Source: Rhodanobacter denitrificans (lineage in GTDB: Bacteria > Pseudomonadota > Gammaproteobacteria > Xanthomonadales > Rhodanobacteraceae). From it: DNA of 64,000 nucleotides. A program made the translations under genes and the position numbers. The stretch lies in NCBI RefSeq assembly GCF_000230695.2, contig NC_020541.1, positions 248,001 through 312,000 on the forward strand, read 5' to 3'. The number at the start of each line of letters is the position of its first letter. Positions within the stretch are counted from its first letter, which is position 1. This document shows positions 36,248 through 43,953 of this stretch, piece after piece. The notes under the pieces are model-generated. The model was not told the DNA's origin and did no database searches. It worked only from the letters and a program-made list of their open reading frames with translations.

Positions 36248-37405
36248 ATGCATGCACTGCGCCGTCGCGTGCTGTTGCGTGCCGTGGAAGCATTGATCCA
36301 TGGCCGTCGTCTAACCCTGATTGATGTCGCCCGCGGGTGGCCCGGTGCGGAGCGCATCCGCGCGCCGCTGAAGGCACTGGATCGACTGCTGGGTAATCGA
36401 CATCTGCACGCTGAGCGTGAACACGTGCACGGAGCCATGGCGCGCTGGTTATTGCGCGGCCCGCATCCGGTCATCGTGCTGGACTGGTGTGACCTGAAAG
36501 CGGATCGGTGCTGGCATCTGTTGCGCGCGGCGGTTCCCGTCGGCGGGCGGACCCTGACGATACTGGACATGGTATTTCCCGATGGACAACAAGGTTCGCC
36601 AGCGGCAGAGAAACGATTTCTGCAGCGATTGGCGGCGCTGATTCCCCAGGATGTGCGGCCGATTCTGGTGACCGATGCTGGCTTTCGCGCGCCATGGTTT
36701 CGCGCTGTCGAAGCAATGGGCTGGCACTGGCTGGGACGGCTGCGCCACCGCACGCTGGTGAAGCCCACTGATGCAGTGGATACGCCGGATGCATGGGTGC
36801 CGTGCCGAGCGCTCTACGAGCTGGCCGTCGCCGCACCGCGCGACTTGGGGCTGATGGATACGGTGCGTGCCAAGCCCTGGTGCTGTCGCGTGGTGGTGCA
36901 TGCCAGACCACCGAAGGGACGCAGACAACGCAACCGTCAGGGCATGCCGTCACGCACCAAGAAGAGCCAAGAGAACGCGGCCCGCGAACGCGAGCCATGG
37001 CTTCTCATCGCTTCGCCTGCACGGAGGCACCTGAGCGCCCGACAAATGGTGGCGCTGTATGCCCGGCGCACGCAGATTGAACTGTCCTTCCACGACTTGA
37101 AATCACACCGCTACGGCCACGCCTTTGAGGACAGTTTGACTCGCAAGGGCAAGCGCATCGAAGTGTTGCTGCTGCTCCATACGATGGCGGCGTTCGCCAG
37201 TTGGCTGGTCGGCATGGCGTGCGAAACGGCAGGTATCGACCAATGGTTGGCACCCTTTCGATCGAAGCGACGGCTGTACTCGATCATGCGACTTGGCCGT
37301 GAGGCGCTGGTGCGACGATGGTCAAACGTCAGGCTCGACGAACTCATGGAACAGATACGAAAGCCATCTCCGGCGCTGCTCGATCAGATGGCTGTGACAG
37401 CATGA
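36248..37405 (+). CDS. IS4-like transposase, 3' part with a regenerated ATG
   Basis: A 385-residue remainder of a 402-residue DDE transposase. Visible catalytic regions: VIVLDWCDLKAD (about residue 77), PILVTDAGFRAPWF (about 141) and a YREK-like RRTQIELSFHDLKSHRYGHA (about 277). It begins ATGCATGCACTG, where ATGCATG comes from the target duplication of the IS66 insertion, so the ORF has an in-frame start but only 17 residues fewer than the original. There is no proper ribosome-binding site from its own gene; translation would depend on the IS66 right end. Probably inactive or weakly expressed. Confidence 0.8.
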   Translation: MHALRRRVLLRAVEALIHGRRLTLIDVARGWPGAERIRAPLKALDRLLGNRHLHAEREHVHGAMARWLLRGPHPVIVLDWCDLKADRCWHLLRAAVPVGGRTLTILDMVFPDGQQGSPAAEKRFLQRLAALIPQDVRPILVTDAGFRAPWFRAVEAMGWHWLGRLRHRTLVKPTDAVDTPDAWVPCRALYELAVAAPRDLGLMDTVRAKPWCCRVVVHARPPKGRRQRNRQGMPSRTKKSQENAAREREPWLLIASPARRHLSARQMVALYARRTQIELSFHDLKSHRYGHAFEDSLTRKGKRIEVLLLLHTMAAFASWLVGMACETAGIDQWLAPFRSKRRLYSIMRLGREALVRRWSNVRLDELMEQIRKPSPALLDQMAVTA

Positions 37406-37445
37406 AAACGTGGGGAAACCTCAGGGACGGAGGGAATTAAGCGAT

Positions 37446-37566
37446 CACTTATTCCATGGCAGCCACGAGCAACCGTCTGGCCACCCCGTCGGGCACTTGG
37501 AACACCACATGGGGCTACGATGCCGATGGCGCCATTACCACGGTCAACGGCACCACGGTGTACCAG
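37446..37566 (+). pseudogene. 121-bp orphan fragment of a second rhs gene
   Basis: This stretch aligns without gaps to 31349-31469 of the intact rhs gene with 7 mismatches by eye (about 94 percent). It encodes TYSMAATSNRLATPSGTWNT and following YD-repeat codons, then identity stops abruptly at 37566 just before the neighbouring minus-strand gene. Most differences are at third positions, so it derives from a diverged paralogue, not a fresh copy. It marks the right boundary of the Rhs/IS region. Confidence 0.85.
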
Positions 37567-37615
37567 CGGGACGTGCAGGCGGAGCCGAGGAGGCTGGGGG
37601 GCATGGCGATGATCT

Positions 37616-38263
37616 TCATGCGCGCTTGTGCAGGAAGACGTGGCAGGCGCGTTCGCCTATCACCTGCCGGGTGCAGGCGTAGCCCAGCGCGGGCAGGTCG
37701 AGGCCGCCAAGCAGGTGTTCGCCGGTACCTAGCAGTACGGGCCGCAGGGCCAGGTGCAGTTCGTCGATCAGGCCGGCGCGCAGGTATTCGCGCACCGTAG
37801 CTACGCCGCCGCCGAGGCGCACGTCGAGGCCTCCGGCAGCGGCGCGAGCCTGCCGAAGCGCGGCCTCGATGCCTTCGGTGACGAAATGGAACTCGGTGCC
37901 GCCGGCCATGCGCAGGCTGGGGCGCGGGTGGTGGGTGAGCACGAACACCGGCGTGTGGTACGGCGGCTCGTCGCCCCACCAGCCTTGCCAGCTCTCGTCC
38001 GGCCAGGGGCCGCGCACGGGGCCGAACATGTTGCGCCCGAGGATCCACGCGCCGATGCCGGCGAAACCCTGCTCGGCGAGGTCGTTGTCGACGCCGGTCT
38101 CGCCGCCGTCCTGGCCCTGCATGCGCCGCCACAGCCGGGTGGGGAAGAACCATTCCATCAGTTCCGGGCCGCCGACGCCGAGCGGGTGCTCGAGGTCCTG
38201 GCCCGGCCCGGCGCCGTAGCCGTCGATGGAAAGCGCAAAGCTCTGCACGCGAAGTTTTGACAT
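37616..38263 (-). CDS. dihydrofolate reductase family (RibD C-terminal) protein
   Basis: A 215-residue protein of the RibD_C / YyaP-YwjB type. MSKLRVQSFALSIDGYGAGP has the typical SIDG start; RNMFGPVRGPW, TPVFVLTHHPRPSLRM, HFVTEGIEAAL and LGGGVATVREYLRAGLIDEL follow (NADPH-binding G-G-x-x-x and the LIDEL motif). These are stand-alone reductase-fold proteins whose substrate is unknown. It is the first core gene to the right of the Rhs/IS region; its stop is only 50 bp from the rhs fragment. Confidence 0.82.
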   Translation of the reverse strand: MSKLRVQSFALSIDGYGAGPGQDLEHPLGVGGPELMEWFFPTRLWRRMQGQDGGETGVDNDLAEQGFAGIGAWILGRNMFGPVRGPWPDESWQGWWGDEPPYHTPVFVLTHHPRPSLRMAGGTEFHFVTEGIEAALRQARAAAGGLDVRLGGGVATVREYLRAGLIDELHLALRPVLLGTGEHLLGGLDLPALGYACTRQVIGERACHVFLHKRA

Positions 38264-38305
38264 GGCTGGTCCGCCGTGCCGCCCGAGGTCGCTGCAGTCT
38301 ACCCG

Positions 38306-39508
38306 TCACAGCAGCCGCAGGTCGTGCGGCCGCGCCTGCGGGAACACCGTCTGCAGCTGATTGACGGATAGCCCCCACAGCCGCGCGAACAGCCCGCCCA
38401 GCACGTCGCGGCAGTCGTTGAGCACGCGGTAGTCGCGGTCCTGCAGCAGGTTCTGCCGGTTCACCGCGAGCTGTTCGCCGACGATGCGGCCGCCGGCGAC
38501 CCTGCCGCCCAGCACCCAGTGCACGGTGCCGTGGCCGTGGTCGGTGCCGCGGTCGCCGTTCTCGCGGAAGGTGCGGCCGAACTCGGAGAGCACCACTACG
38601 GTGGTGTCGTGCCAGGCGTCGCCCAAGGTGTCGGCGTAGGCGGCGAGGCCTTCGCCGAGGTTCTTCAGGTTGTTGGCCAGGTCACCCTGGGTGCTGCCCT
38701 GGTTGACGTGGGTGTCCCAGCCGCCCACGTCGACGAAGCCCAGCCGATACTGCTCGCGCATCAGGGTGGCGATGCGCCGCGTCTCGGCGGCGAAGCTGCG
38801 CGCGCCGGGCGCGCCGCGGCTGGCCGCCAGCATCTCGTCGCGCAGGTCGGCGGAGATGGTGCGCGGCAGGGTCAGGCCGTCGGCGCTGGCCTGGGCCAGC
38901 GGCGTGCCTGCGTACATGCCGGAGAGGATCGCCGCCTGGCGCGGGTCGAAGTGTGCCTTGGGGTCGACCTTCAGCGAGATGTTGGGAATGTCGCGCCCGG
39001 CGCCCTGGAAAGAGAGCGGCAAGTTGTTGGTGAAGGCGATCGGCGGTACCCCGGTGAGCAGTCCGGACAACCGTGCGAGGAAGCCGGAGCGGTAATCGCC
39101 GGCGTGGCCCTGCGGCTGGCCGCGCTCGATGTGGTCCTGCGTCTCGAAGTGGCTGCGCGAGAGGTCGTCGGTGCCGGCGAACGGGATGAAGGCGAGTTGC
39201 TTCTTCTGCCACAGTGGCAGCAGCGTGTCGCGCACCACCGGGTTGAGGCCCCAGTCTGCGTCCAGCCCGACGGCGCTGTCGGGATTGCTGGCATCGGGTT
39301 TCGCGATCGCGAGGGTGGGGCGCGATGCGTAGTAGAAGTCGCTGGTGCAGGGCACCAGCAGGTTGTTGCAGTCGTAGCCGCCGCGCAGGAACACCAGCAG
39401 GAAGCGCGGCGAGCCGGCGGGCGCGGCGAACAGCCGGCCGGAGAACGACAGCGTGGCCGCGGCGGCGCAGGTGCCGGCAGCGGCGAGCAGGAACTGGCGA
39501 CGGTTCAT
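38306..39508 (-). CDS. DUF1501 secreted protein (Tat substrate)
   Basis: A 400-residue protein with a twin-arginine signal (MNRRQFLLAAAGTCAAAATL, Arg-Arg followed by a hydrophobic core), so it is exported folded. The mature part has the DUF1501 sulfatase-like layout: RFLLVFLRGGYDCNNLLVP near the start, FETQDHIERGQ, and a late VVVLSEFGRTFRENGDRGTD followed by HGHGTVHWVLGG. It is paired with the upstream DUF1800 gene, a linkage common in proteobacteria and planctomycetes, function unknown. ATG 39508 is chosen so that the Tat motif is N-terminal. Confidence 0.85.
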   Translation of the reverse strand: MNRRQFLLAAAGTCAAAATLSFSGRLFAAPAGSPRFLLVFLRGGYDCNNLLVPCTSDFYYASRPTLAIAKPDASNPDSAVGLDADWGLNPVVRDTLLPLWQKKQLAFIPFAGTDDLSRSHFETQDHIERGQPQGHAGDYRSGFLARLSGLLTGVPPIAFTNNLPLSFQGAGRDIPNISLKVDPKAHFDPRQAAILSGMYAGTPLAQASADGLTLPRTISADLRDEMLAASRGAPGARSFAAETRRIATLMREQYRLGFVDVGGWDTHVNQGSTQGDLANNLKNLGEGLAAYADTLGDAWHDTTVVVLSEFGRTFRENGDRGTDHGHGTVHWVLGGRVAGGRIVGEQLAVNRQNLLQDRDYRVLNDCRDVLGGLFARLWGLSVNQLQTVFPQARPHDLRLL

Positions 39509-39539
39509 GGCAGGTATCTCGGCGGTGGCAGATTTTGAT

Positions 39540-39622
39540 TCGTCATTCCAGCGCAAGCTGGAATCCAGTGCCTTGCAGCCTGGTTTGAAGTCGCTGGATC
39601 CCAGCTTGCGCTGGGATGACGA
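39540..39622. repeat. REP-like inverted repeat between DUF1800 and DUF1501 genes
   Basis: Two 29-bp arms (39540-39568 and 39594-39622) are inverted copies with two mismatches, each containing CAGCGCAAGCTGG as a smaller palindrome, separated by 25 bp. The 5' end TCGTCAT(T/C)CCAGCGC is the typical look of a REP/MITE-type chromosomal repeat of Xanthomonadaceae-related genomes. It lies in the intercistronic gap of a two-gene operon and could stabilise or attenuate the mRNA. Confidence 0.75.
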
Positions 39623-39640
39623 GTAAAAAAACGGATATCC

Positions 39641-41248
39641 CTAGCGGTAGTTGAAATCGGGCGAGGACAACAGGAAGGTGTTCCACTCCGCCAGCGACTT
39701 CGCCTGCGCCAGCGCGTGGCGGGTGGCCTCGGACAGCCGCGGTGCGATGGTGTCGCGGTACAGCGCCGAGTCGCGCAGCGCGGGCGGGTCGGCCGGCGCG
39801 CCGCCGCCGTCGTCGGCGAACAGCCGGTTGCGCCCGCTGCCGATCACACCGGCGAAGTCGAAGCGCTTGCCCAGCTGGCCCGAGCCGGTCCAGCTGGCCG
39901 AGTCCAGCGGCCAGCCGTCCGGGGTGACGCGGCCGTACAGCGGCTCGCCCATCTGCTGCAGCCAGTTCGCCAGCGGCGCGGTGTTCGGCACCGGCTGGCC
40001 GTCGTAGGCCAGGCGCAGCGACGAGACCACGAAGCGCATCGGGTCCTTGAACTTGCGCGGGTCCGGCGCGGCGGCCTCCGTCGACAGCAGCATGGTGCGC
40101 AGCACTGCCGCGATGTCGCCGTCGCTGCGCCGGAAGGTGTCGGCCATCGCGTCCACCAGCGCGGGCGGAGGCCGGTCGGCGACGAAGTACTCGGCCAGCC
40201 GCTGCGAGATGAAGTGCGCGCAGGCGGGCTGGCGCACGATCAGGTCCACCGCCTGGCCGATCTCGGCGTAGCCGCGGCCTTCGATGGTGTGGCCGAGGAA
40301 GGTCTTGTCGCCGAAGTCGTGCCGATTCGGATTGAACACGAACAGGCCGCCGCGCACCATGCCGGGCCGCTCGCGGCCGCGGCGCGCAAGGCGCCGCGGC
40401 GGCTGCAGTTGCAGGCCGGCGCCGGTGAGCACGCGCATCAGCTGCTGCACGTCGGCCTGGCTGTAACCGGCGCCCACGCCCAGCGTGTGCAGCTCCATCA
40501 GCTCGCGCGCGTAGTTCTCGTTGGTCCGGTCGCGGGCGTTGCGCGCGTTGTCGAGGAACGCCAGCATGGCCGGACTCTGCAGCGTGGCCATCACCAGGTC
40601 GCGGAACTTGCCCAGCGCGTGCGGGCGGATCACGTTCTCCTCGTAGTCGGCGGCAAACACGCGCACCGGGCCCTTGCCGGCGTACACGCTGAAGTGGTTG
40701 AGCCAGAACCACACCAGCTGCTCCTTCAGCTGGTTGCCGCCGCGGATCGCGTGCAGCAGCTCGGCCTGCGCGGCCTGCTGCACCAGTTCGCGACGGTACT
40801 GGCCGAGTGCCTGCTTGGCCGCGTCCTTGGCCGGGCCGGCCGGGGTGTCCTTGTACTGCTGCTGCCGTGCGCGGAAGTCGGCCAGCAGCTCGGGCAGCGG
40901 CGTGGCCAGCAGCGGCAGCGCCCGGATCTGCGCGGCGACCGCGGGCGGCAGGCGGTCGTCGCCGGCCAGCTGCTCGTCGAGGAAGCGCACGCGGCCCAGC
41001 TGGCGGTAGCGCGCCAGGGTGGCGCTGTCCAGGCCGAAGCCGTCGCGGCGCAACCAGGCGATGTCGCCGGGGGCGAGTTCGCCCGCGATGGCGCGGGAGG
41101 CGGGCAGCCGGTCCGGTGGCGTCTGTCCGGCGCCGGCCAGCGTGGGCGGCATGGTCAACAACAGGCCAAGCATGGGTGCGAGGCGGCAAAGCGTGTTGGG
41201 CACGTGGCGATTCCGGCAGGGCAATGCAGGAAGCAACGCCAGACGCAT
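39641..41248 (-). CDS. DUF1800 secreted protein
   Basis: A 535-residue exported protein. A hydrophobic N-terminal region (LCRLAPMLGLLLTMPPTLAGA, residues about 20-40) looks like a Sec signal. DUF1800 features: FWLNHFSVYAGKG, ENYARELMELHTLGVGAGYS and NPNRHDFGDKTFLG, then MLLSTEA and PMRFVVSSLRLA. It is upstream of the DUF1501 gene in the same direction with a REP-like palindrome between them. These families occur together and are presumed to act as a pair in the envelope. The start at 41248 follows GGAGGG at 11 nt. Confidence 0.85.
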   Translation of the reverse strand: MRLALLPALPCRNRHVPNTLCRLAPMLGLLLTMPPTLAGAGQTPPDRLPASRAIAGELAPGDIAWLRRDGFGLDSATLARYRQLGRVRFLDEQLAGDDRLPPAVAAQIRALPLLATPLPELLADFRARQQQYKDTPAGPAKDAAKQALGQYRRELVQQAAQAELLHAIRGGNQLKEQLVWFWLNHFSVYAGKGPVRVFAADYEENVIRPHALGKFRDLVMATLQSPAMLAFLDNARNARDRTNENYARELMELHTLGVGAGYSQADVQQLMRVLTGAGLQLQPPRRLARRGRERPGMVRGGLFVFNPNRHDFGDKTFLGHTIEGRGYAEIGQAVDLIVRQPACAHFISQRLAEYFVADRPPPALVDAMADTFRRSDGDIAAVLRTMLLSTEAAAPDPRKFKDPMRFVVSSLRLAYDGQPVPNTAPLANWLQQMGEPLYGRVTPDGWPLDSASWTGSGQLGKRFDFAGVIGSGRNRLFADDGGGAPADPPALRDSALYRDTIAPRLSEATRHALAQAKSLAEWNTFLLSSPDFNYR

Positions 41249-41389
41249 TCGCCGGATGACCCTCCTGCGGTGGTGGCCGGGCGGCTGTTTTCGTTGCGTT
41301 CAGATGGAAGGGTCCGCAGCTTTATGCAGCCGCCCCGCTCACGTAAGCTGGCAAGCCGAGACCGGCGGCAGGCAAGGGGCCCATCGACG

Positions 41390-42982
41390 ATGGTGGCAAG
41401 TCAGGTTCATCCGCTGCTGCGCGACCGCGTCGCGGGCCTGTCGCCGGAGGTGGTGCGGCTGCTGGGCGAGGCCGGTGATGCGATGACCGGCGGCGAGCTG
41501 GAGCGCGCCGCGGCGGCGCTGGCCGCGGCGCTGGCGCTGGCGCCGGACAGCACGGAGGCGTTGCGCCTGTCGGCCCAGCTGCAGCAGTTGCGCGGCGAGC
41601 ACGCGCAGGCGGTGGCGATCCTGCGCGAGGCGCTGGCGAAGGATCCGCGCGATGCCGTGCTGCATATCAGCCTGGGTGTTGCGCTGCAGTCCAGCGGCGA
41701 GAACGAGGCCGCGTTGTCGGCGCTGCAGCGGGCCTGTGAACTGGCGCCCGACTTCGCTCCGGCATGGTTCAACCGGGGCCGGATGTTCCAGCTGCTGGGC
41801 CGCCCGGCCGGGGCAATCACCGCGCTGCACCGCGCACTGGATGTCGACCCGGGGCACCTGGCGGCGCGGCTGCTGCTGGCTTCGGCGCAGGCCGACCTCG
41901 GTGCCGAGGTGCAGGCGGCCGCGAACTATCGCGAGGTGCTGCGGCGTGAGCCCGGCCAGCCGGAGGCCTGGAGCGGCCTGGCCGCGCTGGACGCCGAGCG
42001 CTTCGGCAGCGACGACGTGGCCCGTCTGCAGCAGGTGCTGCAGGCGCCGCAGCCGACGCCGCGCGCGCGCATCCAGCTCGGCTTCGCGCTGGCCCGCGCG
42101 CTGGAAGACCAGGCCGATTACCGCGCGGCCTTCCGCGCCTTGCGCAAGGCCAACGGGTGGCGGCACCGGCAGCTGAACTGGAACGCGGCAAGCATGTGCG
42201 CGCACGTCGACGCCATGCTCGCCGCATTCGCCGAACCGCTGGCCGGGGCCGCGGATGCCGCACTCGGCGAGCAGGTGATCTTCCTCATGGCGCTGCCGCA
42301 CGCCGGCGCCGCATTGACCGGGCAGATCCTTGCCGCCCACCCGTACGTGGGCGGCGTCGACGAGTCGCCCGACCTGCAGCGGGTGATCGGCGAGGAGTCG
42401 GCGCGGCGCGGACGACCGCTGCTGCAGTGGATCGGTGCGGCCACGCCGGCGGACTGGGCGCGGCTGGGCCGGGACTACCTGGCGCGTACCGGGCCCGTGT
42501 GCCGCGGCCGGCCGCGCTTCGTCGACGCATACCGGCTGAACTGGCGCGTGGCCGGCGTGGCGCTGGCGATGCTGCCCGGCGCGCGGGTGGTGCATTGCCG
42601 GCGCGATGCGCTGGAAACCTGCTTCGCCTGTTACCGCCAGCTGTTCGCCAGCGGCCACGATTTCAGCTACGACCTGGACGACATCGCCAGCTACTGGCGC
42701 GACCACGAGCGGCTCGGCCGGCATTGGCAGCGGCTGTTCCCGCAGCGCTACCTCGAGCACGACTACGAGGCGCTGCTGGCCGAGCCCGAGGCGCAGGTGC
42801 AGCGGTTGCTGGCGTTCTGCGGGCTGGAGGTCGCCCCGGCCTGCCTGGCGGGCTTCCGGCACGGGCCGGCGCAGGCGCGCACGGCACTGCGCGGGCGCCA
42901 GCCCTGGCCGCGCGAACCGGCGCTGGCCGCGCGCTACGGCGCCGAGCTGGATCGCCTGCGGCTGTTGCTGGGCGCGCGCTGA
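41390..42982 (+). CDS. TPR protein with degenerate sulfotransferase domain
   Basis: A 530-residue protein. Residues about 20-240 hold six TPR-like units (AQAVAILREALAKDPRDAVL, ACELAPDFAPAWFNRGRMFQ). The C-terminal 260 residues match the TPR-linked sulfotransferase family: QILAAHPYVGGVDESPDLQR, VVHCRRDALETCFACYRQLF, DLDDIASYWRDHERLGRHW and LLAFCGLEVAPACL. The PAPS 5'-phosphosulfate loop, normally PRSGTTL, reads PHAGAAL, so catalysis is doubtful. ATG 41390 has AAGGGG upstream. Divergent from the DUF1800 gene and convergent with the epimerase gene. Confidence 0.78.
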   Translation: MVASQVHPLLRDRVAGLSPEVVRLLGEAGDAMTGGELERAAAALAAALALAPDSTEALRLSAQLQQLRGEHAQAVAILREALAKDPRDAVLHISLGVALQSSGENEAALSALQRACELAPDFAPAWFNRGRMFQLLGRPAGAITALHRALDVDPGHLAARLLLASAQADLGAEVQAAANYREVLRREPGQPEAWSGLAALDAERFGSDDVARLQQVLQAPQPTPRARIQLGFALARALEDQADYRAAFRALRKANGWRHRQLNWNAASMCAHVDAMLAAFAEPLAGAADAALGEQVIFLMALPHAGAALTGQILAAHPYVGGVDESPDLQRVIGEESARRGRPLLQWIGAATPADWARLGRDYLARTGPVCRGRPRFVDAYRLNWRVAGVALAMLPGARVVHCRRDALETCFACYRQLFASGHDFSYDLDDIASYWRDHERLGRHWQRLFPQRYLEHDYEALLAEPEAQVQRLLAFCGLEVAPACLAGFRHGPAQARTALRGRQPWPREPALAARYGAELDRLRLLLGAR

Positions 42983-42994
42983 TCCGCGCGCTGT

Positions 42995-43933
42995 TCAACG
43001 TTGCGGCGAACGCGCCGCGGCCAGCCGGCGTTGCCGCGGCGGTTCGCCGAGCAGCACCGGCAGCCACGGCGTGAACGGCTGCGGCACGATGCCGAGCGCG
43101 GCGTAGCCGTCCACCTTGCCGACCGAATCGGTGCGCAGCGAGCGGAAGTTGTCCAGCGAAAAAGGCTTGCCGGGCAGCAGCTCGGCGAACTGCGCCTGCA
43201 GCCGGCCGAGGCTGTCGGGCAGTGCCACGACCGGCGTGCGCAGGCCGGCGGCAGCGCGGATCTTGCGCACGATCTCGCCCAGCGTGAGCACCTCCGGACC
43301 GTACAGCTCGAAGCTGCGCCGTTGACCCAGCTTCGCGTGGTCGACGCAGCGGGCGATCGCCTCGGCCACGTCGCCGACCCAGGTGGGCGCCATCCGTGCC
43401 TTCGCGCGTGCCAGCGGCAGCACCGGCATCTGTCGCAGCAGCTTGGCGAAGCGGCTGACCAGGCCGTCGCCGGGGCCGAAGATCACGCTGGGCTGGTAGA
43501 TCGTCCAGTCCAGCGCGGAGGCCTTGACCAGCGCCTCGGCCTCGCCGCGACTCTTCAGGTACTGCGACAGGCCCTGGCCGGCCTTCAGCGAGCTCATCTG
43601 GTGCAGGCGGCCCACGCCGCTGGCGTGGCAGGCGGCGATCAGCCGGCGGGCAAGTTCCACGTGCACCCGCTGGAAGCCGTCGCGGCCGTGCGGGTTGAGG
43701 ATGCCGACCAGGTTGATCACCGCGTCGGCGCCGGCCAGCTGCCGGCGCAGCACGTCGTCGTCGTGGATGTCGGCGTTGCGCACGCTGACCGTGGGCAGCA
43801 CGCCGAGTTCGCGGTGCTGCTCGCGGTTGCGGCTGAGCAGCACGATGCGGTGGCCGTCGGCGGCCAGTCGCGGCACCAGGCGGCTGCCGACGAAACCGGT
43901 GCCGCCGAGGATGACGAGTTGCTGTGCGGCCAT
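42995..43933 (-). CDS. NDUFA9-like NAD(P)-dependent epimerase/dehydratase
   Basis: A 312-residue extended-SDR protein. MAAQQLVILGGTGFVGSRLV holds the NAD(P)-binding GGTGFVG motif. DAVINLVGILN and SLKAGQGLSQYLKSRGEAEA give the altered active-site region (Y-x3-K as YLKSR, lacking the usual lysine), and YQPSVIFGPGDGLVSRFA is family-typical. This subgroup resembles the complex I NDUFA9 assembly subunit and is often not catalytic. Its start lies 21 bp beyond the stop of the transglycosylase gene upstream, so the two are likely co-transcribed. Confidence 0.82.
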   Translation of the reverse strand: MAAQQLVILGGTGFVGSRLVPRLAADGHRIVLLSRNREQHRELGVLPTVSVRNADIHDDDVLRRQLAGADAVINLVGILNPHGRDGFQRVHVELARRLIAACHASGVGRLHQMSSLKAGQGLSQYLKSRGEAEALVKASALDWTIYQPSVIFGPGDGLVSRFAKLLRQMPVLPLARAKARMAPTWVGDVAEAIARCVDHAKLGQRRSFELYGPEVLTLGEIVRKIRAAAGLRTPVVALPDSLGRLQAQFAELLPGKPFSLDNFRSLRTDSVGKVDGYAALGIVPQPFTPWLPVLLGEPPRQRRLAAARSPQR

Positions 43934-43953
43934 GGGATTTCCTCGATGGAGCT

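Larger units (their letters stand above)
34030..37424 (+). mobile_element. IS4-like insertion sequence, disrupted by a nested IS66 element
   Basis: Terminal inverted repeats CTGAGGTTTCCCCACG at 34030-34045 and, inverted, at 37409-37424. Inside is a DDE transposase gene split into 34147-34204 and 36248-37405. Without the nested element the IS would be 1345 bp once one copy of the 8-bp target duplication is removed, a normal size for the IS4 group. Flanking 9-mers (GGCCGGAAG left, GGACGGAGG right) agree at 7 of 9 positions, so a clean target duplication is not evident. Confidence 0.8.

Noticed and set aside
34021..37433. 9-bp target duplication of the outer IS
   Set aside because: The flanking 9-mers differ at two positions; not accepted as a true duplication.
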